Shown here piece after piece: positions 14,122 to 23,255 of a DNA stretch of 33,718 nucleotides. The position numbers and the translations under genes are program-made. Numbering within the stretch: the first letter of the stretch is position 1; the number at the start of each line of letters is the position of its first letter. The DNA is from an uncultured Bacilli bacterium (GTDB taxonomy: Bacteria > Bacillota_I > Bacilli_A > RF39 > UBA660). The stretch lies in contig CALVQR010000008.1 in the NCBI GenBank assembly GCA_944358265.1, positions 1-33,718 of the forward strand. Direction: 5' to 3'. The notes below the pieces were generated by a model. The model did not search any database. It was not told the DNA's origin and saw only the letters and a list, made by a program, of their open reading frames with translations.

Positions 14122-15697
14122 ATTTTTTCTTACTTGTACTTTTAGTTGTAGTTTTTTTAGAAGTGCTTTTAGTTTGTGAATTTTTTTTAGTAGTTGTAGT
14201 TTTCTTTACTGCTTCTCTTTTAGTTTCTTCTTTTACTTCTGGTTTTTCTATCATTTTAATTTCTTCTTTTTTATTTTTACATAATACTATAAATAGTACT
14301 AATATTACTACTAAAATGGCTAAAACTATATAAGAAATTGCTGAAATATAGCTTCTTCCTACAATCATCAATATTATAAATAACACAATCAATAATCCTA
14401 AGAAATATTTATAAATATATTTAATCCATTCCTTATAGCTTACTAATTCATATTGTAATCCCATTAATACTAACACACTTGTTGGTGATACTAATAAGAA
14501 TAATGAATAAATTGCTTGGAATATAACAGCAATTACTACATAAATTGCAGTATTTGTAATTGCATATGTTATTGTAGATAATGTAAATTGTGCTGCATAT
14601 GTATAATCTGGATATACTATAGATGATAATGCAGACAATGTTGTGCTTGCAAGCACAGAGTCTTTCATATCTGATATGCTAGATATTACAGTTATAAAGA
14701 AACCAGAATTGTAAATACCTACTAATACCATATTTGCTACTACGATAATTAATGCAAATGGAAGAGCGACTCTAATACCTTTTGAAATTGACTCAAGCAT
14801 ACCATCTACTTTAATTTTATATATTAAAGCAAGAACTACAGATGTAATTATTAATACTATAGAGATTGTATATATTGTCCATTCTCCAAATGAACTTAGA
14901 GTTGATCCTATAATTGCATTAAACAAAGATATATCATAAACAGTAAATTCAGTTATAGTATTATGAAAATTAATAAATCCTTCAAACCCAAAATATCCAT
15001 TCCATGGTACCATTCCAAGAACTATTAATAATAATACTACATCAAAAGCAATTGATATTGGAAGTGCTTTTTTGTCATTCATTGATTCAAGAGTTACATC
15101 TTCTGCTTTTTTACCAAGAAGTACAAACGCGATTAATGATCCAAGTGAAATAACCAATATTATAACTTTAGCTATTATACTTGTAGATACAGTTACTTGA
15201 AGAATTTGATTTACATAATTTGTATATAATGAACCTGCATTACCAAGAATTATTGCGCCAATTGTTGATACAATTGCTTTTTTACTATCATAACCTAATT
15301 TTTTAGCAATATCAATAAATGCTGGGACTAATATAAGCATTGGAAATATATCTCCAATAACCGCAGTTAAAAGTCCTAAAGTTAATATACTTATTACTAA
15401 AAATAATCCTTTATTATTTTTAAATTTACATGCTGTATTATTAATTATAACTTCATATTTTCCTGATTTTTTTAATACTGCATAAAATACACCTATACAT
15501 AATATATATATAAATGCACTTATAAATACACTAAATGATGTTAATCCATTTGAAACTGAATCAACAAAATTTATTGGATTTATATTTCCTTTTTCAATTC
15601 CAGTATAATCTATTATTGAAGAAGGGATTAAAAAACTTACAACTATTGTTGCTAAAATAGCAATTAATAGTACTTTAAATACATTATATTTTTTCAT
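14120..15697 (-). CDS. YfcC/DcuC-like membrane transporter with Lys/Thr/Ser tail
   Basis: The 525-residue protein has about twelve hydrophobic segments between residues 8 and 473. GDIFPMLILVPAFIDIAKKLGYD and SPTSVLVLMGLQYELVSYKEWIKYI resemble the paired re-entrant signatures of the YfcC/C4-dicarboxylate and basic-amino-acid carriers of the ion-transporter superfamily. Substrate is not predictable; an organic or amino acid anion is a reasonable guess. The last 52 residues (474-525) are cytoplasmic and unusual: an acidic/basic linker then a low-complexity K/T/S tail (KKTTTTKK, KSTSKKTTTK). The gene follows lysS after eight bases, so it is in its operon; a terminator follows. The pairing with lysS might hint at an amino acid substrate, but that is weak. 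Confidence 0.7.
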   Translation of the reverse strand: MKKYNVFKVLLIAILATIVVSFLIPSSIIDYTGIEKGNINPINFVDSVSNGLTSFSVFISAFIYILCIGVFYAVLKKSGKYEVIINNTACKFKNNKGLFLVISILTLGLLTAVIGDIFPMLILVPAFIDIAKKLGYDSKKAIVSTIGAIILGNAGSLYTNYVNQILQVTVSTSIIAKVIILVISLGSLIAFVLLGKKAEDVTLESMNDKKALPISIAFDVVLLLIVLGMVPWNGYFGFEGFINFHNTITEFTVYDISLFNAIIGSTLSSFGEWTIYTISIVLIITSVVLALIYKIKVDGMLESISKGIRVALPFALIIVVANMVLVGIYNSGFFITVISSISDMKDSVLASTTLSALSSIVYPDYTYAAQFTLSTITYAITNTAIYVVIAVIFQAIYSLFLLVSPTSVLVLMGLQYELVSYKEWIKYIYKYFLGLLIVLFIILMIVGRSYISAISYIVLAILVVILVLFIVLCKNKKEEIKMIEKPEVKEETKREAVKKTTTTKKNSQTKSTSKKTTTKSTSKKK

Positions 15698-15705
15698 TTT
15701 TCCTC

Positions 15706-17187
15706 CTAATTTTCATTACCACTTAATGGTTTCATAAGTGGATACATTACAACATCTTTAATATTATCACTGTTTGTAAGAAGTTGAATCATTCTATCGA
15801 CACCCATACCCCAACCTGATATTGGTGGCATACCATATTCCATAGCGCTTATATAATCATAGTCCATATCCATAGCTTCTTCATCTCCACCTGCTTTTAA
15901 TTTAGCTTGTTCAAGGAATCTATTTTCTTGTTCAATTGGATCTACAAGTTCTGAATAACCATTTAGTATCTCTGCGCCATTTATAACAAGTTGAAACCTA
16001 TCTGTTATTTCTTTATTGTTATCATTACTTCTTGCAAGTGGTGATAAACTTAATGGATGTTCAGTTAAATAAACTGGGCCAATCATATGTGGTCTCGCTA
16101 CTTTTTTATATAGATAATCAACTAAATTACCATATCCTAAATTTTCTATTGGAGTATCACTATCAAGCTCTATATTATCTTCTTTGATTTTGCTTAATAG
16201 CTTATCTTTAGTATTATATTCTTTAATATCAATATTAGAATACTTGATAATTAATTCTCTAAATGATATCCTTGGCCATTCGCCTGATAAATCTACTATT
16301 TTATCTCCAACTTGGATATTAAGAGTCCCAAATACATTCTTTATTATTGTTTGAAGCATTTCACGAATAAATTTCATATTATCTTCATAATTATAATATG
16401 CTTGATATGCTTCAATCATAGTGAAATCTTGTAAGTGTGTTGCATCTATACCTTCATTTCTAAAACATCTTGCTATTTCATATACTTTTGGAATGCCTGC
16501 GATTATAGATCTTTTCATATATGTTTCTGGTGCTATTCTTAAATATACATCCATATCAAGCGCATTATGATGAGATTTAAATGGCTTTGCAACCGCGCCA
16601 CTTGCTTTATTATTTAAAATAGGTGTTTCTACTTCATAATAACCTTTACTATCTAAAAATTTTCTTAACTCTTTAATAAAATTCATTCTAATTAAGAATC
16701 TTTTTCTAGTATCTTCGTTCATTATCATATCAACATACCTATTTCTATAACAAAGCTCTACATCGGTAAGACCATGAAACTTTTCAGGCAGTGGTTTTAA
16801 TGCTTTCCCTAGAAATTCAAAGCTGGCTGCTCTTAAAGTTTTTTCACCAGTATGAGTTGTAAATATTTCTCCAGTTGCACCTATGAAATCTCCAATATCT
16901 ATATTAGATTTAAAGAATTCATATTTATCTTCACCAACAAGATCAACTTTAATAGAAATTTGTAAATCACTTTCAATATCGCGAAGTTTTAAGAAACTCA
17001 TTTTTCCCATTTTACGCATAAACACTATTCTACCAGCAACACTAACGTTATTAGTTCCATCAGGTAAAAGTGATGCTTCTTTTAAAGAATGAGTTACTTC
17101 ATATCTTTCAGGATATGGATTACAAGTTTTTCTTATTTCATTTAGTTTTTCTCTTCTTACGATTTCTTGCTCTGATAACTCTCTCAC
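15706..17187 (-). CDS. lysS: lysyl-tRNA synthetase, class II
   Basis: The best start is GTG at 17185-17187, giving 493 residues (VRELSEQEIVRREKLNEIRK), because GGAGGTGA lies just upstream; the open frame extends 18 codons further but these would cover the ribosome site and the promoter. An N-terminal OB-fold anticodon domain (about 35-150, VSVAGRIVFMRKMGKMSFL) precedes the class II catalytic core: motif 1 near NNKASGAVAKPF, motif 2 FRNEGIDATHLQDFTMIEAY, and motif 3 GWGMGVDRMIQLL. It charges tRNA-Lys. It has its own extended -10 promoter and a very short leader, and is followed by the transporter gene eight bases away. Confidence 0.97.
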   Translation of the reverse strand: MRELSEQEIVRREKLNEIRKTCNPYPERYEVTHSLKEASLLPDGTNNVSVAGRIVFMRKMGKMSFLKLRDIESDLQISIKVDLVGEDKYEFFKSNIDIGDFIGATGEIFTTHTGEKTLRAASFEFLGKALKPLPEKFHGLTDVELCYRNRYVDMIMNEDTRKRFLIRMNFIKELRKFLDSKGYYEVETPILNNKASGAVAKPFKSHHNALDMDVYLRIAPETYMKRSIIAGIPKVYEIARCFRNEGIDATHLQDFTMIEAYQAYYNYEDNMKFIREMLQTIIKNVFGTLNIQVGDKIVDLSGEWPRISFRELIIKYSNIDIKEYNTKDKLLSKIKEDNIELDSDTPIENLGYGNLVDYLYKKVARPHMIGPVYLTEHPLSLSPLARSNDNNKEITDRFQLVINGAEILNGYSELVDPIEQENRFLEQAKLKAGGDEEAMDMDYDYISAMEYGMPPISGWGMGVDRMIQLLTNSDNIKDVVMYPLMKPLSGNEN

Positions 17188-17209
17188 TTTTTCACCTCCA
17201 CTATAGATA

Positions 17210-17218
17210 ATTATATCA
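17210..17218 (-). promoter_or_regulatory. extended -10 promoter of lysS
   Basis: TGATATAAT on the minus strand is a perfect extended -10 element. It sits between the dusB terminator and the lysS ribosome site, leaving a 5' leader of only about 15-20 bases, so no T-box can be present. Confidence 0.68.
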
Positions 17219-17254
17219 TAAAAAAACAGCAACACATACATTTATTGCTATTTT
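17219..17254 (-). terminator. terminator of the zinc-ribbon/dusB unit
   Basis: On the minus strand AAAATAGCAA pairs with TTGCTGTTTT (one G-U) around a 12-base loop and is followed by a T run. It lies a few bases past the dusB stop. Confidence 0.78.
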
Positions 17255-17262
17255 TTCCCAAA

Positions 17263-18240
17263 TTATAATACATTTTTATAATCATTTAATATTTTTATTA
17301 ATTCTTCTTTTGTCTCACATTTAAATATTGCGTTTTTTACCACACTTGAGTTTTTTAAACCTTTTATATACCATGCAGCATGTGTTCTCATTTCAAGTAC
17401 TGCAACTTTTTCATTTTTTATCTCAAGTAAATAATTAAAATGTTTTAAACAAATATCTATTTTTTCTTTATCAGTTTGTGGTTTTAATCTTTCTTTAGTA
17501 TTTAAATAGTGCACTATCTCTTTAAATAAATATGGATTACCTAAAGATGCTCTTCCTATCATAATTGCATCACATCCAGTATCATTAAACATTTTAATAG
17601 CATCATCTACTTTTTTTATATCACCGTTACCTATTACTGGAATGCTTACACTTTCTTTAACCTTTTTAATAATACTCCAGTCTGCTTTTCCTTCATATCC
17701 TTGTGCTCTCGTTCTTGGATGAACAGTAATTGCACTTGCACCTGCTTCTTCACAAATTTTAGCTACTTCGATCGCATTGATGCTATTTTTATCCCATCCA
17801 CTTCTTATTTTTACAGTTACAGGGCATGGCACCGCATTTACTACTGCTTCTACTATTTCTCTTATTTTTTCAGGATTTTTAAGTAATGCTGCACCTGCTT
17901 GTGATTTAATAGCCACTTTTGGAACAGGACATCCCATATTAATATCAATGATATCCGGTTTCATTATGTCATACACTTTTTTTGCTGCAATTACAAAACT
18001 TTCTTTATCACTACCAAAAATTTGTTGAGCAATAGGTCTCTCATATTCAGTCATATAAAGCATATTTTTTGTTTTTTCGCTATCATAACAAAGGGCTTTG
18101 TCACTCACCATTTCAGCAAAAACAAGCCCTACTCCATATTCTTTAACTATTCTTCTATATGCACTATTACATATACCTGCCATTGGAGCTAAACATACAT
18201 TGTTTTTTATTTCAATATTACCAATTTTAAACATTATCAT
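17263..18240 (-). CDS. dusB: tRNA-dihydrouridine synthase (DusB-like)
   Basis: This 325-residue flavoenzyme reduces specific uridines in the tRNA D-loop to dihydrouridine. The FMN-binding TIM barrel begins with [13 protein letters not shown] (13-25). The catalytic cysteine is C104 in [10 protein letters not shown], followed by [20 protein letters not shown] and [18 protein letters not shown] are typical, as is VIGNGDIKK and [13 protein letters not shown]. The helical C-terminal domain is complete. The start ATG overlaps the stop of the upstream zinc-ribbon gene by four bases; a second ATG two codons later is equally possible. The bacterial DusB subgroup is chosen from overall pattern; another Dus subtype is possible. 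Confidence 0.95.
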   Translation of the reverse strand: MIMFKIGNIEIKNNVCLAPMAGICNSAYRRIVKEYGVGLVFAEMVSDKALCYDSEKTKNMLYMTEYERPIAQQIFGSDKESFVIAAKKVYDIMKPDIIDINMGCPVPKVAIKSQAGAALLKNPEKIREIVEAVVNAVPCPVTVKIRSGWDKNSINAIEVAKICEEAGASAITVHPRTRAQGYEGKADWSIIKKVKESVSIPVIGNGDIKKVDDAIKMFNDTGCDAIMIGRASLGNPYLFKEIVHYLNTKERLKPQTDKEKIDICLKHFNYLLEIKNEKVAVLEMRTHAAWYIKGLKNSSVVKNAIFKCETKEELIKILNDYKNVL

Positions 18241-18914
18241 TTTCTTTCACAATAATATTTAAATGAATTTTCTGATGTAATAGTTGCACTTGTTTGATCA
18301 AAATCAATATCCATAATCATTGATTTTGGATAATCATCACTTTCTATTCCATTAGATATATAATAATTAGGAGTAAATTTTATTTCGTATTCACTTGTAC
18401 CATCATCATATTCTCTACTTAATATATAATAATTTCCTCTTAATTGATTTTCTTCTTCATCGCCATATTTTGCCCATAAAAAATCTTTTTCATTAAATTG
18501 AACAGTTAATACATAATTTCCAAAATATGAATTAGTTCTACAATTCCATGTTGATTTTAAAATTTTATCATTACTATTAAATATAGAAAATACTGAAGCA
18601 AATACTAATATTATAAGTATTATTATAAAAGATATAAATATAGAAACTATAATACCTACAATATTAAACGGCAAATAACTTACATTTTTATTTGTTTCCT
18701 TTTTATATTTATTACATTTTACAAGCCCAATTATTGATAAAACTAATCCTACTGGTGGCAATATAATACTAAATATAAAAGCTATAACAGATATTGTTTT
18801 AATACTTTTTACTTTCTTATCTTCTTGATCTACAACTTGATTTAAAGAATTCCCACACTGTATACAAAATTTACTATTTAATTCATTTTGTGCACCACAT
18901 TTTGAACAATACAT
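18237..18914 (-). CDS. zinc-ribbon membrane protein of unknown function
   Basis: Using the ATG at 18912-18914 (nine bases after AAGGGAG) the protein has 225 residues and begins [10 protein letters not shown]. Two cysteine pairs, C3/C6 and C17/C20, form a zinc ribbon. Two hydrophobic segments follow (about 38-65 and 80-113), and the remainder (about 115-225) is a soluble domain with [18 protein letters not shown] and [13 protein letters not shown], probably extracellular. Proteins of this type are common in Bacillota but not functionally defined. Its stop overlaps the dusB start (ATGA), so they share a transcript driven by a clear promoter upstream. In-frame alternative starts (18920 ATG, 18923 TTG) lie too close to the ribosome site. 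Confidence 0.82.
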   Translation of the reverse strand: MYCSKCGAQNELNSKFCIQCGNSLNQVVDQEDKKVKSIKTISVIAFIFSIILPPVGLVLSIIGLVKCNKYKKETNKNVSYLPFNIVGIIVSIFISFIIILIILVFASVFSIFNSNDKILKSTWNCRTNSYFGNYVLTVQFNEKDFLWAKYGDEEENQLRGNYYILSREYDDGTSEYEIKFTPNYYISNGIESDDYPKSMIMDIDFDQTSATITSENSFKYYCERK

Positions 18915-18938
18915 ATTCATCAACTCCCTTATAAATAA

Positions 18939-18967
18939 ATTATATCACGTATAATGTAGAAAGTAAA
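18939..18967 (-). promoter_or_regulatory. promoter of the zinc-ribbon/dusB unit
   Basis: On the minus strand TTTACT (18962-18967), 17 bases, TATAAT (18939-18944) with an extended TGA. It lies 25 bases before the start codon. Confidence 0.75.
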
Positions 18968-19069
18968 TTAATAAAATTATAAACTTCCCTCTATTTATAA
19001 TTTTTTAAATAAACATTGATTAAAAATATATTATCGAATATTTTTCTTTTTAAATGAACTTCTCTTACA

Positions 19070-19108
19070 TAAAAAAAGGAATTAATTATTATTTTATTTA
19101 ATTCCTTT
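19070..19108 (-). terminator. terminator of the efflux/two-component operon
   Basis: On the minus strand AAAGGAATTAA pairs with TTAATTCCTTT around a 12-base loop and is followed by seven T residues. It overlaps the last codons of the kinase gene. The roughly 100 bases between it and the next promoter hold nothing I can identify. Confidence 0.88.
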
Positions 19109-20371
19109 ATTTATTATAAACTCAACACCATTTTTTTTATTTTTAGCTATAATACTATAGCCAATCAAGTCGCAGTTGCCCTTTACGATTGAAAGTCCAA
19201 GACCATTTTCACCTTTTTTACCTTTTTTATAAGGCTCAAAAATGTTATTTATTAATGTTTTTTCTATATTTTCACCATCATTAAAGAATATAATTTGTTT
19301 TTCTTTTATTGTTATCATAATATCTTTTTTAGCATATCTAACAGCGTTATTTATGATATTGGTTATTATTGATTCCCAAATATCTTCCGTTCCATCATAT
19401 AAAACATTTTTTTTATCACATTTGATTTCATAATTTAGATTGTTGTTTATAATTTTATATTTTTCAATTATATTTTCTACTATAGGTAGAATTTTTATTT
19501 TTTTATCGTTTTTATAGGAGTTTTGTAAATATGTAATTTTATTTAATTCTAATAGGGTTTTTACTTTATTTTCTAACTTTTTAATTTGTTCATCGCTCAC
19601 TTTAATAACATTATCGTAGGGTTCAATGCCATCATTGTAAGCTTCAATATAGGATTTTATTACTGTAATAGGTGTTTTAAAATCATGTGATATATTTTGA
19701 TACATTTCAGTTTTATATTTTTCTCTTGATAAAATTATTTCTTTCATTTGATCAATAGTATTATCTAAAAGCATTATTTCATCATCAAATTCATATTTAC
19801 TTTTTACTACATCATAGTTTTCATTATTCATATTATTTACTTTTAATTTTAATCTTTGAAGTCTATTTACTATAAATTTAGACCAAAGTATTAAAAGTAC
19901 TAATATTATTCCAAATGTTATAACTATTATTGGTATTACTATTCCAAGAGAACTTCTTCGAAGTATTTTAATATACCTATCTGTAGTAATTGCAATTGTT
20001 TTACTATCATCTTCTACTTTCACCGAGTAATAATATGTTCTTGTTTTATAAATGAATTTCCCATGACTTCCATTTATATATTTTAGGAGTTTTGAATAAT
20101 CATCTACTTTTAGTATACTTTTATAATTATTGCTTATAAAAGTACCATTTATATTGTATATTATATATGCTATATTCTGATATTTTTTGTTTAATGATTC
20201 TTTATCATCAAACATTTCAAGGGGTTGTTCTAAATAATTATATACAGTTTCTTCAAAAAATGGTTCCATTGACTTTGGTAATATTATATTTATCGAAAAA
20301 ATCATTATAAGTAGTGATATTAATGTTATTACAACTAATTGTTTAGATAAATTTATTTTTATATTTTTCAT
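19094..20371 (-). CDS. sensor histidine kinase
   Basis: This 425-residue membrane kinase has a transmembrane segment at 11-31, an extracellular sensor of about 110 residues (32-140), and a second segment at 142-164. It then has a HAMP-like linker, the dimerisation/phosphoacceptor box NISHDFKTPI with H229, an N box (NNAVRYAKKD), and a GLGLSIV G box. The sensor contains aromatic repeats (YKTRTYYYSV) but no family I recognise; its size sets it apart from the very short BceS-type sensors. Its ATG overlaps the response regulator stop by four bases, so the pair is translationally coupled. It is last in the permease-ATPase-regulator-kinase operon, and likely senses the compound that the transporter handles. 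Confidence 0.93.
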   Translation of the reverse strand: MKNIKINLSKQLVVITLISLLIMIFSINIILPKSMEPFFEETVYNYLEQPLEMFDDKESLNKKYQNIAYIIYNINGTFISNNYKSILKVDDYSKLLKYINGSHGKFIYKTRTYYYSVKVEDDSKTIAITTDRYIKILRRSSLGIVIPIIVITFGIILVLLILWSKFIVNRLQRLKLKVNNMNNENYDVVKSKYEFDDEIMLLDNTIDQMKEIILSREKYKTEMYQNISHDFKTPITVIKSYIEAYNDGIEPYDNVIKVSDEQIKKLENKVKTLLELNKITYLQNSYKNDKKIKILPIVENIIEKYKIINNNLNYEIKCDKKNVLYDGTEDIWESIITNIINNAVRYAKKDIMITIKEKQIIFFNDGENIEKTLINNIFEPYKKGKKGENGLGLSIVKGNCDLIGYSIIAKNKKNGVEFIINKGIK

Positions 20372-21030
20372 GACAATCTATATCCAAATCCATATACTGT
20401 ATTTATATTTAGATTTTTCATTTTCTTTCTAAGTCTTCTGATTGAATCATCTACTACTCTATCACTACCATAATAATCAGTTCCCCAAACCTCACTTAGT
20501 ATCATTTCTCTTGTTAAAGATTTATTTTTATTATTTAGTAAATAAATTAATAATTCAAATTCTAATGTTGTTAATACTACCCTTTCGTCCTTATTATAAA
20601 CTGTCCTTTCTTCGGTGTTGATATCATAATCATTGTATTTTATTTTATGAAAGTCTTTACTATATACTCTTTTAATTATATTTTTAACTCTTAATACTAG
20701 TTCTTTAGGAGAATAAGGCTTTGCAATATAATCATCACATCCTAATTCTAGTCCCATTATTTTATCAATTGATTCATCTCTTGCAGATGAAAATATGACC
20801 GGAACTTCTTCATTTTTTTGTCTTATTTCCTTTATAATATCGTAACCTGTGATATCGTCTTCTAGCATTATATCAAGCATCCATAATTGGACACTACTAT
20901 CACTATTTATATAATCTATGGCATCTTGTCCTTTAGTAAAAGATATTATTTCAAAATCTTCTTTTTCTAAATAATTTTTAATTAATTTATTTAAAGATTC
21001 TTCATCTTCTACTAGTCCAATTTTATACAT
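20368..21030 (-). CDS. OmpR-family response regulator
   Basis: From the ATG at 21028-21030 (after GGTGGTGA) the protein has 220 residues. The receiver domain (1-115) shows acidic residues VEDEES, phosphoacceptor D53 in WMLDIMLED, the S/T switch in IFSSARDE and K104 in AKPYSP. The winged-helix output domain (about 130-220) has TTLEFELLIYLLNNKNKSLTRE, DRVVDDSIRRLRKKM and YGFGYRLS. It should activate or repress genes on phosphorylation by the adjoining kinase. Two 10-bp direct repeats upstream of the permease gene (23258-23277) are a plausible target, as OmpR-type proteins bind head-to-tail repeats at about this spacing. A GTG four codons upstream is less likely since it lies in the ribosome site. 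Confidence 0.93.
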   Translation of the reverse strand: MYKIGLVEDEESLNKLIKNYLEKEDFEIISFTKGQDAIDYINSDSSVQLWMLDIMLEDDITGYDIIKEIRQKNEEVPVIFSSARDESIDKIMGLELGCDDYIAKPYSPKELVLRVKNIIKRVYSKDFHKIKYNDYDINTEERTVYNKDERVVLTTLEFELLIYLLNNKNKSLTREMILSEVWGTDYYGSDRVVDDSIRRLRKKMKNLNINTVYGFGYRLS

Positions 21031-21065
21031 ATTACTCACCACCGACTATATTATAACATATTTTT

Positions 21066-21737
21066 TTATATTCTTGTAACACCACCTCCTTTGATGATAT
21101 AAACTATATCAGCACTGTTTGCGACTGCTTTTGAGTGCGTTACTACTATTACACCTTTACCTTGTTTTGCAAGATCTCTAAATATATCAATTATTTTCTT
21201 TTCTGTTTCTTCATCTAAATTACCAGTTGGTTCATCAGCAAAAACAAAAGGTATATCGGTAGATAAACATCTAGCGATCGCAACTCTTTGTTGTTCTCCG
21301 CCTGATAATTTTAAAACAGTTCTTGATGCAGTATCTTCATCAATGCCTAAATTACTTAATATTTCTAATATCTTTTTTCTTTTTTCTTTTTTATTTAATT
21401 TTCTTCCTGCGATATCCATTGCCACTTCAACATTTTCTATCGCAGTCATATAAGGGATTAGATTATATGATTGAAATATTATATTTACATACTTATTTCT
21501 GTAATTGTTATAACCTATCTCTTTTATACTTTTTCCATTATATAATATTTCTCCTTCTTTAAAAGTATCAAGACCTGATAATAAGGATAATAGTGTTGTT
21601 TTACCACTTCCGCTTTCTCCAAGTATTGCATAAAATTTGCCACTTTCAAATGTACATGATGCATTATTCAATACTTTTTTCAGCTTAATACCATCTTGAT
21701 AATAATGAGTTATATTTTTTGCTTCAATTTTATTCAT
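21066..21737 (-). CDS. ABC transporter ATP-binding protein (MacB/LolD type)
   Basis: Starting at the ATG preceded by AGAAGGGAG the protein has 223 residues. Walker A is GESGSGKT (40-47), the signature is LSGGEQQRVAIARCL, Walker B is FVFADEPTGNLD, and the H-loop is IVVTHS. The sequence belongs to the ATPase group that works with FtsX/MacB-type permeases in efflux, lipoprotein release or peptide sensing. The open frame extends 13 codons upstream into the permease gene, but the ribosome site makes 21737 the better start, leaving a four-base gap. It powers the adjacent permease. Confidence 0.94.
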   Translation of the reverse strand: MNKIEAKNITHYYQDGIKLKKVLNNASCTFESGKFYAILGESGSGKTTLLSLLSGLDTFKEGEILYNGKSIKEIGYNNYRNKYVNIIFQSYNLIPYMTAIENVEVAMDIAGRKLNKKEKRKKILEILSNLGIDEDTASRTVLKLSGGEQQRVAIARCLSTDIPFVFADEPTGNLDEETEKKIIDIFRDLAKQGKGVIVVTHSKAVANSADIVYIIKGGGVTRI

Positions 21738-21741
21738 ATAT

Positions 21742-23202
21742 CTACTCCCTTCTTGATAATATGTCTTTAGGATCACTATTTAATATTTTTATTGAAGGTA
21801 TTATCATTGAAATAAATATTATTACATACCCAATCATAAATAATAATCCAACATCTTTTAGTGTAACACTTACATCTATTTCATCAATTGTATCTATGTT
21901 ATTTAATCCCATAATAGATCCAATTGATTTGTCCTTTCTTTCTTCGAAATTTCCATTTTGGGCAAAAGAGCTTCCTCTTCCTCCCATTGGACTGTTATTG
22001 CTTATCATTGTACTTTGATTTTGATTATCTATAAGTATGTCTGCAAATTTTTGACTTGTAAATAGTGATGTACCTATTGATAAAATAAATGATATACTTG
22101 CAATTATTATAAGCTCTACAATAAATTGTCCAATTATTTTTTTCTTTTTTTCGCCTAATGATAAAAGTACCCCAATTTCATAATTTCTATCTTTTAGCGA
22201 ATTTATTACCATTAAACTTATTACAACAATAGCTGCAATTACTACTATTACAAGTATAGTTCTTGAGAATTTTGCAACACCTTCAATAGATGATATCATT
22301 TGTTCATATGTTTGATTATCTATATCAAGAGTTAAATATCTATCAGATAAATCTGTTATTAATTTATTTGCCTCTTTTTTAAACTCATCAGCATTTTCTG
22401 GATCATTTAAATAAAATACTGCTTTTGTAATATTATAATTTCCGTTATTATATTCTTCGTCAGTTAAGAATTTTTCACCAGTTTCTGTATTGATATATAT
22501 TAAATTGTAGCTATTATTAAATTCTTCTTTATTTTGATATATACCAGTTACAGTTAATGTATGACTTTCTCCATCTGAATCCTTTATCTTTATTTCACTG
22601 CCTATTTCTAAGTTGTTATAACTAGCAAGTTCATATGAAATAATAACTGCATCCTCATCATCCTCTTCAAATGCTTCTCCCTCAACTAATTCTATTTGAC
22701 CGTCTACATATTTATCTTCTAATTTAAATGTATTTATTGCTTCAATTTGAAGAGAATTATTCATCATTCTACCTTTGTTTTCTGATTCATTAATAGATTC
22801 TTCATATAAATTAAATGATTCTTCCTCACCTTTAACTGTAAAATAATATTTTACATCAGATACATAATTAATTTCTTTTAATATATTAACATCGTTAATT
22901 GTAGCATTGCTCTGATTCATAGCTTCATGCATATCTTGCATTTGCTCTTTCCTGTTTTGCAGTTCTTCATTATCAGTTTGTGCTTCATTATCATTCATAA
23001 AATCTTCTCTTAATTTTTCCATATCAGTAGAAAGAATCACTTCACTCCCAAGCGATTTTCTAGCTATATTCATAGATTCTTCAGTAGCATTCTTAATAGA
23101 TATTGATGATAGTACTAAGTTTGCTACTATAAATAGGAATAGAAAAAATATTACTGTTTTTGATTTTCTTCTTGTTACACTAAGTTTAGCTCTCTTAAAC
23201 AT
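21742..23202 (-). CDS. ABC transporter permease, FtsX/MacB type
   Basis: The 486-residue protein has the MacB-like layout: one transmembrane segment near the N-terminus (about 14-34), a large extracellular domain (about 35-310), then three segments (about 315-335, 358-378 and 451-470). The extracellular domain opens with a Gln/Asn/Met/Glu-rich stretch (about 65-100) and contains the usual LEIGSEIKIKDSDGESHTL core. A second extracellular loop between the last two segments is rich in Gly, Asn and Ser (SPMGGRGSSFAQNGNF). It pairs with the ATPase four bases downstream. ATG follows AAGGAGGAAATAA. With the two-component genes it forms a module ordered like the pneumococcal vex-vnc locus; whether it exports a peptide or antibiotic is inference. 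Confidence 0.9.
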   Translation of the reverse strand: MFKRAKLSVTRRKSKTVIFFLFLFIVANLVLSSISIKNATEESMNIARKSLGSEVILSTDMEKLREDFMNDNEAQTDNEELQNRKEQMQDMHEAMNQSNATINDVNILKEINYVSDVKYYFTVKGEEESFNLYEESINESENKGRMMNNSLQIEAINTFKLEDKYVDGQIELVEGEAFEEDDEDAVIISYELASYNNLEIGSEIKIKDSDGESHTLTVTGIYQNKEEFNNSYNLIYINTETGEKFLTDEEYNNGNYNITKAVFYLNDPENADEFKKEANKLITDLSDRYLTLDIDNQTYEQMISSIEGVAKFSRTILVIVVIAAIVVISLMVINSLKDRNYEIGVLLSLGEKKKKIIGQFIVELIIIASISFILSIGTSLFTSQKFADILIDNQNQSTMISNNSPMGGRGSSFAQNGNFEERKDKSIGSIMGLNNIDTIDEIDVSVTLKDVGLLFMIGYVIIFISMIIPSIKILNSDPKDILSRRE

Positions 23203-23255
23203 TTATTTCCTCCTTACAACTTAATGATAAGAAAATAATATGTAAAAAAGATATA

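Noticed and set aside
17188-17241. 18 extra N-terminal codons for lysS starting with ATG at 17241
   Set aside because: They would cover the promoter, the transcription start and the ribosome site of the GTG start, and are hydrophobic unlike any LysS N-terminus.
19094-23202. Bce-type bacitracin resistance module
   Set aside because: The permease has four membrane segments, not ten, and the kinase has a large outer sensor, not the short loop of BceS.
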